From CAIUPE01 sp046092445 (GTDB lineage: Bacteria; Pseudomonadota; Alphaproteobacteria; Rhizobiales; Beijerinckiaceae), in contig JBJTDR010000074.1 in assembly GCA_046092445.1 (NCBI GenBank), positions 1 to 23,288 on the forward strand: a DNA stretch of 23,288 nt, in the 5' to 3' direction. Positions 15,113 to 23,288 of the stretch are shown here, piece by piece. The position numbers were made by a program, and so were the translations under genes. Below the pieces are notes generated by a model. That model was not told the origin of the DNA, did no database searches, and worked only from the letters and a program-made list of their open reading frames with translations. Position 1 is the stretch's first letter. Each line of letters starts with the position of its first letter.

Positions 15113-15238
15113 CCGTCAAAAGCCGTCACGCCAACTTTCATGACGAAAGCATGACAGCGCCAATAGTGCAAATGGATTGCCCCGGAATGGCCGTCGAGCC
15201 GCCGCTCGGGGAGCGCGCCATCACGCCTTTCTTCAATC

Positions 15239-16423
15239 ATGTGGACACGCTATAAGCAGCGCATGGAGTCCTTTCCGGAGACGTTCGATACGCTTATTGT
15301 CGGCGCAGGCCCGATCGGCCTTATTGCGGCGAACGCATTTTCGCGCGCGGGGTACAGCGTCGCCCTCGTTGCGCCGCCATCGAGGCCGGACAACCTGCGC
15401 CGCACCGTCGCGCTCATGAAGAGTTCCGTCGATTTTCTTGTTGAGCTTGATCTTTGGGATGCCGTCAAGCCTCATGCCACCCCGCTGGCCCGAATGGTAT
15501 TGATCGACGACACCGGATCCCTCTTTCGCCCTCCTGCAGCGACGTTCGATTCGGCCGAACTCGGGCTTCCAGCCTTCGGCTACACGATCGACGTTGCGCA
15601 CCTTGTTGAAATTCTCGACTCCTCCGCGACCGCGTCGGGGGGCATCGTGCGCTTTTCTTCCGCCGTTGATACGATTGCGTGTGACACCGGTCGTGCCACC
15701 GTGACTCTGTCCGCCGGTCGGACTGTGTCGGCGTCGCTCGTGATCGGCGCCGACGGTCGAAAATCCGTCGTTCGCAAAGGTGCCGGCATTGCTGCGCGCG
15801 AATGGACATACAATCAGTCCGCCCTCACGGTGCTCCTCGAGCATGAACGCGATCATGACAACACCTCCACAGAGTTTCATACACGCGAGGGGCCGTTCAC
15901 CCTCGTGCCGCTCCCGGGCAGGCACTCAAGTCTCGTGTGGCTTGCCAGTCCCGGGCGCGCGCAATCGCTTCATGCCCTCGATGATGCGTCACTCTCGCGC
16001 CTGATCGAGGCGCAGTCGCGTTCACTCCTCGGCAAGATGCGGGTCTCCGGTCCGCGCGCCCTCGTGCAGATGGCGGGCCTGTCGGTCGCGATGATCGCCC
16101 GAGATCGCTTGGCACTTGTTGGCGAAGCGGCGCACGCCTTTCCGCCGATTGGTGCGCAAGGTCTCAATCTGGGAATAAGAGATGTTCGGGATCTTGTCCG
16201 GTCAGCCTCCAATGCGGGTGATCCCGGGAGCACCGGCGTAATCGTCGCCTATCAGCGTAAGCGCCGCCGCGACATTTTCATTCGGACCAGTGCGGTGGAG
16301 ACATTGAACCGCTCGCTTCTCTCGCCACTCCTGCCCGTGGACTTCGCGCGCGGCTTCGGCTTGCTCGCCGTTTCGGTCGTCAAACCGCTCCGTTATGCTG
16401 TCATGAAGCATGGACTGGGCTGA
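15239..16423 (+). CDS. UbiH/COQ6-family FAD-dependent hydroxylase
   Basis: A 394-residue flavoprotein monooxygenase resembling the ring hydroxylases of ubiquinone synthesis (UbiH/UbiF/UbiL). The FAD dinucleotide motif GAGPIG is at residues 22-27, the DG motif is GADGRKS, and the second FAD motif reads LALVGEAAHAFPPIGAQGLNLGIRD, with Glu where most members have Asp. The PPIGAQGLNLG string is strongly UbiH-like. It probably acts at the inner membrane on a polyprenylated phenol, but which ring position it hydroxylates cannot be told. ATG 15263 (nine residues in) is an equally good start. It is divergent from pcs across 126 bases and convergent with the AEC carrier gene. Confidence 0.88.
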   Translation: MWTRYKQRMESFPETFDTLIVGAGPIGLIAANAFSRAGYSVALVAPPSRPDNLRRTVALMKSSVDFLVELDLWDAVKPHATPLARMVLIDDTGSLFRPPAATFDSAELGLPAFGYTIDVAHLVEILDSSATASGGIVRFSSAVDTIACDTGRATVTLSAGRTVSASLVIGADGRKSVVRKGAGIAAREWTYNQSALTVLLEHERDHDNTSTEFHTREGPFTLVPLPGRHSSLVWLASPGRAQSLHALDDASLSRLIEAQSRSLLGKMRVSGPRALVQMAGLSVAMIARDRLALVGEAAHAFPPIGAQGLNLGIRDVRDLVRSASNAGDPGSTGVIVAYQRKRRRDIFIRTSAVETLNRSLLSPLLPVDFARGFGLLAVSVVKPLRYAVMKHGLG

Positions 16424-16438
16424 TACTTGGACCGAATG

Positions 16439-16470
16439 CCAACGTTGGAGCTCTTTCCCACCCGATCGGG
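16439..16470. other. Two 10-bp palindromes between convergent genes
   Basis: CCAACGTTGG at 16439-16448 and CCCGATCGGG at 16461-16470 lie in the 120-base gap between the convergent UbiH-like and AEC genes. Each is a perfect palindrome without loop or following T-run, so neither is a standard terminator. Function unknown. Confidence 0.25.
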
Positions 16471-16543
16471 CGAAGTTGTTGGACATGTTCCACACCGTGC
16501 TACGGAAGACGACATGGTAAAACCGGAACAAAAGAGCCAACGA

Positions 16544-17509
16544 CTAAAACAGCGGAAACCGATAGGAAATAGTATTCGTCGAGATCAGATAAAGTAATCC
16601 TGTGACCGTAAAAACGGATCCCAGTGTGCTGATCAGAATGGCGGTCGACGCGCGCTCGACATAGCTATGATATTGATTTGCAAGGACAAAAACGTTCAAA
16701 GCAGTCGGAAGAGATGCCATGAGAACCGCCGTCAACGTCCATTCCCGCCCGAAATCCCCGATAGCCGAGACAAATATCCAAGCAATCAGAGGATGCAATA
16801 TGAGTTTAATGAATACAAGTATAGGTATTTCATCTGGAACCTTTTTCATAGGTCTTAGTGCTACAGTAACACCCATCGTAAAAAGTGCGCAGGGTGCAGC
16901 AGAATTTTTCAAAAATGTTAGTATAACATCAAATGCAGCCGGAGGTTTGAACTCTATATATGCAGTTAATATTGCCACTGCAGTCGCTATATTGAAAGGA
17001 TGAGTTGCTATTTTCTTAAAAATGAAAAATAATATATTATGTATTCCATTTTTTCTTTTTGAGCCAGCCGCCATGAGCATTGGCACGAGTGAAAAATGAA
17101 CCAGATTATCGAACACAAAAATCAACGCCGTCGGCACAATCGCGTTCGGTCCCAGCGCTGCAATTGTGAGCCCGGGACCCATATATCCGACGTTTGCATA
17201 GCCACCAGCGACACCTTGAATGGCAGAATCTCGTATATTTCCGCCAGAAAACAACATTCCGACGGAAAACGAAAGTCCAACGACCAGTAATGTTGCCAGT
17301 GTTGTACCAATGATAAACGGAAAATTCGAGAGCTGTTCAAACGGCGCCGCAGATATCAATTTGAAGAATAGTCCAGGCAATGCCAAGTAAACAATATAGA
17401 AATTCATCCATTGCAAACCTTCTTCCGGATAGCGAAGCAGTTTGCCGCACCCGAACCCGATGAAGATCAATCCGAAGAACGGTGCAGCCAGTGAAAGAAC
17501 TTCCAACAC
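16544..17509 (-). CDS. AEC-family (auxin efflux carrier-like) transporter
   Basis: A 321-residue membrane protein with about ten hydrophobic segments. Family landmarks are YIVYLALPGLFFKLIS near the N-terminus, GGYANVGYMGPGL in helix 4, CALFTMGVTVALRP in the second half and SLPTALNVFVLANQY near the end. Bacterial members export or import small organic acids such as malonate or malate; specificity is not predictable here. The start is GTG 17509, with GGAAA five bases upstream. The middle of the gene (about 16790-17060) is notably AT-rich compared with genes left of 16.4 kb. It is divergent from the acyltransferase gene, sharing a 180-base control region. Confidence 0.9.
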   Translation of the reverse strand: MLEVLSLAAPFFGLIFIGFGCGKLLRYPEEGLQWMNFYIVYLALPGLFFKLISAAPFEQLSNFPFIIGTTLATLLVVGLSFSVGMLFSGGNIRDSAIQGVAGGYANVGYMGPGLTIAALGPNAIVPTALIFVFDNLVHFSLVPMLMAAGSKRKNGIHNILFFIFKKIATHPFNIATAVAILTAYIEFKPPAAFDVILTFLKNSAAPCALFTMGVTVALRPMKKVPDEIPILVFIKLILHPLIAWIFVSAIGDFGREWTLTAVLMASLPTALNVFVLANQYHSYVERASTAILISTLGSVFTVTGLLYLISTNTISYRFPLF

Positions 17510-17598
17510 ATGATTTCCGCGATCAACGATAGTTTTTCAGTGACAATCCGGGGGTGAACAGTATAACCCTCGGACAAGGCGGTCAAATTATGTTTTGG

Positions 17599-17625
17599 CG
17601 TGACTGTTAGGCCTTTAACGTGACT
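17599..17625. promoter_or_regulatory. Direct repeat CGTGACT, 20-base period
   Basis: CGTGACT occurs at 17599-17605 and 17619-17625 in the shared upstream region of the AEC carrier and acyltransferase genes, 65 to 91 bases before the acyltransferase start. Two in-phase copies two helical turns apart could be a response-regulator site. Seven bases is short, and I cannot name a regulator. Confidence 0.25.
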
Positions 17626-17689
17626 CAAACTGACGCTCCGATGCATTCGACGACGGATTAGATTAATTCCGAAGCTAAACAGGGCATTT

Positions 17690-18655
17690 GTGTCTGAATT
17701 CCTACCTCTCCGACCAGTTCAACAAGGCAAGAAACGTCGTAAGCGGCTTGGGTCTTTGACGAACTATATCTCTCAAATTATTGAATATATTGGATTTCTG
17801 CTGATATCTTTGTTGCTCCGCGCGCTCCCTCTTGAGGTCGGCGTTAAAACGACATCTGCCTTGTGGAGGGTCATCGCACCAAAATTTTATCGGCACGGAC
17901 GCGCAATCAATAACATCCGCCGCGCAATTCCGGCGCTGACAGCAGACACAGCGGAGGCAATAATTCGCGAGATGTGGTCAAGTCTGGGAGCCACAATGGC
18001 CGAATCGTTTCAGCTGCAACGCATATATCGGGAAAAATCGAGGATCGAATGGAACCCGACTAAGGAGGCACGCGATATTCTCTCCTTACGATCAGATGTG
18101 ATTTTCGTTTCCGGCCATCTTGGAAATTGGGAAGTGCCTGCCGTTGCAGCCTCGCTGAATGGGCACGATATTGCGGGTGTTTATCAAAAGATTCTTAATC
18201 CATATGTCGAAAATCATGTCTTTCGGTCTCGTCTACCCTTTTATCGATCCGGACTCTTTCCAAAAGGTCATCGAACCGTTTTGGCGCTGAAAAATGTTCT
18301 CAAAGCCGGAAATTCCGTCGCATTGATGGCTGATCTCCGCGATGTTCGAGGAGAATTGATAGATTTCTTCGGTATTCCAGCTCCATCCTCGATATTTCCA
18401 GCTCTTCTTGCGCGGCACACAGGGTGCCCTCTGCTTGGTGTTCGGTCCGTCCGGACGGGCATCTGCAGATTCCGGATCGACGTTGAGGTGATCCCTGTCG
18501 CGTTTTCCGACAATCGTGACGAGGACATCAGGACAATATCGACCTCTATTCAGAAAATTTTAGAAGCCTGGATTTCCGAGAGTCCTGAGCAGTGGATGTG
18601 GGCACATCGTCGATGGGACACGCTGAGGCCTGATTTGCCTCAATCGAATTACTGA
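17690..18655 (+). CDS. LpxL/HtrB-like lysophospholipid acyltransferase
   Basis: A 321-residue member of the lipid A late acyltransferase family, which transfers an acyl chain from acyl-ACP to a lipid A precursor at the cytoplasmic face of the inner membrane. The catalytic HxxxxE is HLGNWE with His143 and Glu148. A hydrophobic anchor lies at about residues 33-46 after a basic N-terminus. The C-terminal PEQWMWAHRRW is characteristic of the family. The start is GTG 17690, with AGGG six bases upstream. The exact acyl chain and acceptor position cannot be told, so LpxL, LpxM or a more distant paralogue are all possible. hspQ follows in the same direction after 56 bases and could be co-transcribed. 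Confidence 0.9.
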   Translation: MSEFLPLRPVQQGKKRRKRLGSLTNYISQIIEYIGFLLISLLLRALPLEVGVKTTSALWRVIAPKFYRHGRAINNIRRAIPALTADTAEAIIREMWSSLGATMAESFQLQRIYREKSRIEWNPTKEARDILSLRSDVIFVSGHLGNWEVPAVAASLNGHDIAGVYQKILNPYVENHVFRSRLPFYRSGLFPKGHRTVLALKNVLKAGNSVALMADLRDVRGELIDFFGIPAPSSIFPALLARHTGCPLLGVRSVRTGICRFRIDVEVIPVAFSDNRDEDIRTISTSIQKILEAWISESPEQWMWAHRRWDTLRPDLPQSNY

Positions 18656-18711
18656 TGCGGTGATAATCGAAATGATTGACAGCAATTAGTGTAAAATCGT
18701 ATCCCGATCTC

Positions 18712-19041
18712 ATGAACCTCCGCAGAGCCAGATACGGAATAGGCGACGTTGTAAAACACCGGGTTTACCCGTTTCGTGGTGTGATATTCGATGTTGATCC
18801 CGTCTTTTCAAACACGGAGGAGTGGTACAATTCGATTCCCCAGGAAGTGCGGCCGATCCGTGATCAGCCTTTTTACCATCTCTTTGCTGAGAATGCGGAG
18901 TCGGAATATATCGCTTACGTTTCGGAGCAGAACCTGGTCCCGGATACATCCAATGAACCGGTCAGGCATGGCGAGATTGACAAGGTTTTTTTTCGAAATT
19001 CCGATGGTAAATACCTCTTTAAATCATCCTCGATAAATTGA
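18712..19041 (+). CDS. hspQ: Heat shock protein HspQ (YccV-like)
   Basis: A 109-residue protein of the HspQ/YccV family, which in enteric bacteria acts as a specificity-enhancing factor for Lon protease and was first described as a hemimethylated-DNA binder. The pattern YGIGDVVKHRVYPFRGVIFDVDP, then NTEEWYNSIPQEVRP, DQPFYHLFAEN and YVSEQNLVPD, is the long alphaproteobacterial form. ATG 18712 (MNLRRARYGIG) matches the family start; a TTG at 18676 would add 12 unconserved residues. The ribosome site is weak. It sits downstream of the acyltransferase gene and faces the IalB gene across 51 bases. Confidence 0.92.
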   Translation: MNLRRARYGIGDVVKHRVYPFRGVIFDVDPVFSNTEEWYNSIPQEVRPIRDQPFYHLFAENAESEYIAYVSEQNLVPDTSNEPVRHGEIDKVFFRNSDGKYLFKSSSIN

Positions 19042-19092
19042 TTACGGGTTGCGGCTGGATTTTGTCGCACAAGCCGCGAAACATGACAGGGC

Positions 19093-19833
19093 TCAAGGTT
19101 GCTTCGCGGGAGCGTTTGGATCTGGGGTCGTCGGGGGTTCTCCGCTGGTCGTGCCCTGCCCGTCAGCGCCCATCTTCCTGCGAAGTTCCTCAGCCTGTTT
19201 CTTCATCTGCTCCTGTAATTTCTGCTGCTGATCCGCGAGAAGTGCAGGATCAACGGGTGGGCCGTCAAAGGCCTTGGCAAAGCCCTCCATCGGGACCTGA
19301 AACGCAACCTCACGCGCGAACTGGTTCTGGACACTCACAAAAAGCGACGTCCCCTTCTTGATCGCCTGGAGGGCGTCATCCTTTACGGCGACCTCCGCAT
19401 AACACCCGACAGGGAAACAGATGCCGAATTTGCCTGAATACCCGGTGCCCTTATCCACATTGAACCGGACACCCGGGGCGAGAATGAAGCCAAGTGGCAT
19501 CAGAAAACGGACAATTTTCTGTTGATCGCCTTGAATGTCGTAAATCGCCACCGCGAGAACGGGCTGGTTTTGGTCGGACACAAAGTCACGCGTTGTGTAG
19601 CATATCTTTTTTTTGGTATTCTGATCATCGCCGCACACCTTCAGCCACGTCGCCTGCGATGGCTCCGGTTTCACCGAAACGATCGTCGGAGCTGCCGCAG
19701 GTGCTGGCGCAGGTGTCGCAGCAGGGGGTTTTGCAGGTTGTTTTGTCTGAGCAGAGACGTCCGGTATGCCGCACACGAGGATGATAAGTGTCGAGTATAC
19801 CGCCACCTTGAGAAAATCCAACACCAAATTCAT
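19093..19833 (-). CDS. IalB-family secreted protein (invasion-associated locus B)
   Basis: A 246-residue exported protein of the IalB family, named after a Bartonella gene needed for red-cell invasion but widespread in non-pathogenic Alphaproteobacteria. A signal peptide ends near residue 28 (DVSA/Q). A Pro/Ala-rich linker (KPPAATPAPAPAAAP) precedes the globular domain, which holds four cysteines (KVCGD, KICYT, GICFPVGCYAEV) likely paired in the periplasm. A charged, coiled-coil-like helix (LLADQQQKLQEQMKKQAEELRRKM) and a Pro-rich tail finish the protein. ATG 19833 is chosen because AAAGG lies six bases upstream; ATG 19851 is in frame but less well placed. Actual function here is unknown. Confidence 0.9.
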   Translation of the reverse strand: MNLVLDFLKVAVYSTLIILVCGIPDVSAQTKQPAKPPAATPAPAPAAAPTIVSVKPEPSQATWLKVCGDDQNTKKKICYTTRDFVSDQNQPVLAVAIYDIQGDQQKIVRFLMPLGFILAPGVRFNVDKGTGYSGKFGICFPVGCYAEVAVKDDALQAIKKGTSLFVSVQNQFAREVAFQVPMEGFAKAFDGPPVDPALLADQQQKLQEQMKKQAEELRRKMGADGQGTTSGEPPTTPDPNAPAKQP

Positions 19834-20077
19834 CTTTAACCTTTCATCCACTTACGAATCGTCGACTATCTATCCCAGTTCGATACCATGATACTCTTGA
19901 AATTGACACGACCTGCTCGCAATTGTTGTCGTACCAATTTAGGTAAAAATTCTTATATCTGAATTGTGGCTTTTGTTTGACGTATCTGATTTTTCTTCGG
20001 TCCTGATGATCTCGCTGATTCAATTTCCCGGATGCATGCTATTCTTTCGACGGTCGAATCATTCATTGGATATTGCG

Positions 20078-21895
20078 ATGACATTCTCCGTTTGTCAGTC
20101 CTGCTTTCGTCTATTTGCGCTCATTTTAGGTGTTTTTTATCCAATTTCCGTCCCCGATCTGGCTTTTGCGGCCCCTCGACATGGAATCGCGATGCACGGC
20201 GACCCCAAACTCCTGTCCAATTTCGAGCATTTTCCATATACAAACGTTGCAGCTCCGAAAGGCGGGAGGATCACTTTTGGTGTCTTGGGAACATTTGATA
20301 CAGTAAACCCATTTACTGTCCGCGGGATTGCCGCTCAAGGAATTTCACCGCCTCTCGGCCTCGTTTACCAAAGTCTGATGGCCCGCTCCGCCGATGAGCC
20401 CTTCACGCTTTACGCGTCAATTGCCCAAACAATCGATGTGCCGGATGATCGCTCATCCGTCACCTTTCGTCTTAATCCGTTGGCACGTTTCTCGGATGGA
20501 AAACCGCTTACGTCAGACGACGTTCTATTCACTTGGGGACTTCTAAAGGAGAAAGGAAAGCCCAATGTGAGAGGTTATTATTCAAAGGTAGTCACCGCGA
20601 AAGCCCCGGATTTACATACGGTTATCTTCGACCTTTCTGACGCAAATGATCGGGAATTGCCCCTTATCTTGGCGCTGATGCCTGTTCTGCCGAAGCATAA
20701 GATTGATGTTCAGACATTTGAAGAAACGACCTTGGCAATGCCTGTTGGATCGGGTCCCTATATCGTGTCCGAGATCAAAGCCGGCGAGAGTATTATTTAT
20801 CGACGCAATCCGGACTTTTGGGGCAATGATCTTCCGGTGAACAAAGGGCTCTATAACGCCGAAGAATACCGATTTGACTACTATCGGGATGCGAACACAC
20901 TATTTGAGGCTTTTAAAGCCGAATTATATGACATCAGAAGTGAAGATAATTCGACCCGATGGGCGACAGGATATGATTTTCCGGCAGTAAAGGAAGGTCG
21001 CGTTATAAAGGATCCGATAAGGGCAAATACCCCGAAAGGGATGACGGGACTTGTCTTCAACTCCCGTCGCCCCGTTTTCTCCGATATCCGCGTTCGTGAA
21101 GCGTTTGGATATCTTTTTGATTTCGAATGGGTAAACACAACACTTTTTGATAGCGTTTATACTCGAACAAACAGCTATTTCGAAGGTTCCGAACTTGCCT
21201 CGACTGGTCATGCAGCAAGCCAGAATGAACTGTCGCGCCTCGCGCCCTTTCCTGAAGTCCTCCGTCTCGACTTGCAATCAGGTGAATGGCGTGCGCCGAA
21301 ATCAGATGGCTCCGGTCGTGACCGAACTAACGCCAAAAAAGCGCTGGAATTACTAAAATCAGCGGGATGGACACTTTCACAAGGCGAAATGAAAGATACG
21401 GCCGGACAGAAATTTGAGTTTGAAGTCTTGGTTGTGACCCGGGTTCAGGAACGTTTGGCTCTCAATTTTTCTGAATCACTGAAGCGCCTTGGCATTTCCA
21501 TGTCCGTCCGTTTTCTGGACGATGTTCAATATTGGCGACGAGTTGGCACATTCGATTTCGACATGATCCAGTTCACTTGGGGATCGTCACTTTCACCAGG
21601 AAATGAACAATTCAATCGTTGGGGCACGAAATCGCGTAACCGCGAAGGATCTTTGAATTATGCGGGTGCAAGCCACCCAGCGATCGATGCCATGATCGAT
21701 TGGATGCTGTCTGCTCGTTCCCGGGAGGAATTTGTGGAAGCGACCCGTGCATTGGACCGCGTTTTACTCTCGGGTTTTTATGTTATTCCGCTGTTTAACT
21801 CGCCCGATCAGTGGATTGCACGCAGCACGAGTGTCAAACGCCCCGAAAAGGTTCCGCTTTTTGGGTTCAGCCCCGAAACCCTATGGCGGGAATGA
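20078..21895 (+). CDS. Family 5 extracellular solute-binding protein (YejA-like)
   Basis: A 605-residue periplasmic binding protein of the peptide/nickel family, closest in pattern to YejA-type oligopeptide binders: GIAMHGDPKLLSNFEHFPYTN, then APKGGRITFGVLGTFDTVNPF and, later, RFSDGKPLTSDDVLFTW and AMPVGSGPYIVSEIKAGESIIYRRNPDFWG. ATG 20078 gives a credible signal peptide (cut near AFA/APRHG). The frame is open back to GTG 19964, but that would add 38 residues in front of the signal peptide. Family length is about 600, which agrees. No permease or ATPase gene adjoins it; mfd follows on the other strand, 45 bases on. It may serve a transporter encoded elsewhere. The codon pattern is less GC-rich than that of genes in the left half. 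Confidence 0.9.
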   Translation: MTFSVCQSCFRLFALILGVFYPISVPDLAFAAPRHGIAMHGDPKLLSNFEHFPYTNVAAPKGGRITFGVLGTFDTVNPFTVRGIAAQGISPPLGLVYQSLMARSADEPFTLYASIAQTIDVPDDRSSVTFRLNPLARFSDGKPLTSDDVLFTWGLLKEKGKPNVRGYYSKVVTAKAPDLHTVIFDLSDANDRELPLILALMPVLPKHKIDVQTFEETTLAMPVGSGPYIVSEIKAGESIIYRRNPDFWGNDLPVNKGLYNAEEYRFDYYRDANTLFEAFKAELYDIRSEDNSTRWATGYDFPAVKEGRVIKDPIRANTPKGMTGLVFNSRRPVFSDIRVREAFGYLFDFEWVNTTLFDSVYTRTNSYFEGSELASTGHAASQNELSRLAPFPEVLRLDLQSGEWRAPKSDGSGRDRTNAKKALELLKSAGWTLSQGEMKDTAGQKFEFEVLVVTRVQERLALNFSESLKRLGISMSVRFLDDVQYWRRVGTFDFDMIQFTWGSSLSPGNEQFNRWGTKSRNREGSLNYAGASHPAIDAMIDWMLSARSREEFVEATRALDRVLLSGFYVIPLFNSPDQWIARSTSVKRPEKVPLFGFSPETLWRE

Positions 21896-21940
21896 GCCGC
21901 ACCAATATCGCATCATGCACAAGCTTGAATTTGGTAGCAT

Positions 21941-23288
21941 TCACTTAACACCTACTTCTTTTTCGGCGATTTTGACGATATCCCGCATCAGGCTAATCGT
22001 CCCTTTCAGGCGATCCTTCGGCTTTTCAAAGTCGCCGATAAACACAATTTTCATGTCGGGGCGAACCTTGGCAAGCGAACCCTGAGATAGGACATACCGC
22101 ATCAGACCGTCCGGATTTGAGAAGTGATTTTCACGAAATGCGATGATGATGCCGCGCGGGCCCGCCTCAATCTTCTCGACATTTGACCGGATACACATTG
22201 CCTTGATACGCACGACCACAAGCAAAAGCTCGACTTCGTCGGGAAGTGTCCCAAAACGATCAATTAGTTCGACGCCAAATTCGTCAATTTCATGATCTGT
22301 CTCAAGCCCCGCCAATCGCTTGTAAAGGGCCATTCGCAATGTCAGATCAGGGACATAGGTTTCCGGAATCATTACTGCCGCACCAATTGCAATTGTCGGC
22401 GACCAGTGATCAGAACTCAATTCATTACCGGCATCGCCGGCCTTGAGTTGTGCTACGGCTTCTTCAAGCATTTGTTGATACAATTCATAGCCAACTTCCC
22501 TGATATGGCCGGATTGCTCATCACCAAGCAAATTACCCGATCCCCGGATATCAAGATCGTGGGATGCAAGCTCAAAGCCGGCTCCCAACCTGTCCAGAGA
22601 CTGTATAACTTTCAGTCGCTTCTCCGCCGGTGCAGTTAGAACACGATTATTGGGAACCGTGAAAAGCGCATAAGCACGGGTCTTTCCGCGCCCAACCCGT
22701 CCACGTAACTGGTACAGCGCGGCGAGCCCGAACATGTCTGCCCGATGTATGATCAGCGTATTCGCGGCAGGAATATCAAGTCCGGATTCGACAATAGCGG
22801 TCGAAAGCAGCACGTCATAGCGGCCATCGTAAAACGCCGTCATCACGCTTTCGAGTTCATCGGCCGGCAATTGTCCGTGCGCGATCGCAACTTTGGCCTC
22901 TGGAATCTGAGTTGCCAGAAATTCCCGCACCTCCTGGATATCGTCAATGCGTGGACAAACGTAAAATGTCTGCCCGCCACGGTATCTCTCCCTCAGAATG
23001 GCCTCGCGAACCATGAGAGGGTCAAACGGCATCACAAAAGACCTTACCGCTAGGCGATCAACAGGCGGTGTCGCAATGATCGACAATTCGCGAACGCCCG
23101 TTAGCGCGAGTTGCAGTGTTCTCGGGATGGGCGTCGCCGACAATGTAAGAACGTGCACATCGGATCTGAGCTCTTTGAGGCGTTCCTTGTGCGTCACACC
23201 AAAATGCTGTTCTTCGTCAACAATCAGGAGGCCCAGATCTTTGAACGCTATGTTCTTTCCGAGCAACGCATGAGTACCAATCACGATG
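21941..23288 (-). CDS. mfd: Transcription-repair coupling factor, 3' part (runs off window)
   Basis: The C-terminal 448 or so residues of Mfd, the ATPase that removes stalled RNA polymerase at DNA lesions and recruits UvrA. Visible helicase motifs are LLIVDEEQHFGV (Walker B DEEQ), LSATPIPRTL, the TAFYDGRYDVLLSTAIVES-type motif V region and YQLRGRVGRG (motif VI). The translocation region continues through FELASHDLDIRGSGNLLG, and the final 150 residues match the C-terminal D7 domain that masks UvrA binding. The frame remains open through the right edge of the window, so the start lies beyond it. The 3' end is convergent with the peptide-binding protein gene. Confidence 0.96.
   Translation of the reverse strand, partial: IVIGTHALLGKNIAFKDLGLLIVDEEQHFGVTHKERLKELRSDVHVLTLSATPIPRTLQLALTGVRELSIIATPPVDRLAVRSFVMPFDPLMVREAILRERYRGGQTFYVCPRIDDIQEVREFLATQIPEAKVAIAHGQLPADELESVMTAFYDGRYDVLLSTAIVESGLDIPAANTLIIHRADMFGLAALYQLRGRVGRGKTRAYALFTVPNNRVLTAPAEKRLKVIQSLDRLGAGFELASHDLDIRGSGNLLGDEQSGHIREVGYELYQQMLEEAVAQLKAGDAGNELSSDHWSPTIAIGAAVMIPETYVPDLTLRMALYKRLAGLETDHEIDEFGVELIDRFGTLPDEVELLLVVVRIKAMCIRSNVEKIEAGPRGIIIAFRENHFSNPDGLMRYVLSQGSLAKVRPDMKIVFIGDFEKPKDRLKGTISLMRDIVKIAEKEVGVK

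Noticed and set aside
19051..19077. Possible terminator GCGGCT...AGCCGC between hspQ and the IalB gene
   Set aside because: Only six pairs, a 15-base loop and no T-run on either strand.
19903..19931. Promoter with a consensus-like TTGACA at 19903
   Set aside because: No acceptable -10 element at 16-18 bases downstream.

Overview
The window reads as ordinary chromosomal DNA of an alphaproteobacterium, most likely of the order Hyphomicrobiales (Rhizobiales). The reasons are a phosphatidylcholine synthase (Pcs), an IalB-family secreted protein, an HspQ of the alphaproteobacterial type, a UbiH-type hydroxylase whose GD motif reads GE, a GC-rich C/T-ending codon bias over most genes, and a palindromic intergenic repeat of the kind that produces junk peptides resembling 'SLRGAKRRGNPDSS'. 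The genus cannot be fixed from sequence alone. Twenty-one genes are supported, the last one (mfd) running off the right edge. No rRNA, tRNA, CRISPR array, intact transposon or phage module was found. Layout, left to right: (1) 1-945, an AT-rich accessory-looking segment with one membrane-anchored protein of unknown function, bracketed by a short inverted repeat. (2) 1107-2851, a two-gene unit of a short-chain dehydrogenase and a beta-keto acid cleavage enzyme (BKACE), probably a small catabolic module of unknown substrate. (3) 2923-4574 on the minus strand, an EamA transporter and a lipoprotein-like L,D-transpeptidase, divergent from mtgA (4653-5381), so two peptidoglycan enzymes share one intergenic region. 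(4) An MFS transporter (minus) whose 3' end overlaps mtgA and which is divergent from rimO; the MFS/rimO gap holds a perfect 16-bp palindrome. (5) 8126-12821 on the minus strand, a complete BMP-type (nucleoside/purine-like) ABC importer, translationally coupled in the order ATPase, permease, permease, then the binding protein last. A strong bidirectional terminator separates it from rimO. (6) 12947-15112 on the minus strand, a quinone oxidoreductase and Pcs separated by a 447-base gene-free stretch with repeats and hairpins. (7) 15239-21895, a UbiH-like hydroxylase, an AEC-family carrier, an LpxL-like acyltransferase, HspQ, an IalB-like secreted protein and a peptide-binding protein, all less GC-rich from about 16.5 kb onward. 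(8) The 3' part of mfd. Functionally the window mixes envelope genes (L,D-transpeptidase, MtgA, Pcs, LpxL-like acyltransferase, IalB), uptake and efflux (EamA, MFS, BMP-ABC, AEC, peptide-binding protein) and housekeeping (RimO, UbiH-like, HspQ, Mfd). I saw no convincing new multi-gene system. The points most worth a second look are the ORFan at the left edge, the SDR-BKACE pair, the operator-like palindrome before rimO and the MFS gene, and the repeat-rich region between the quinone oxidoreductase and pcs.
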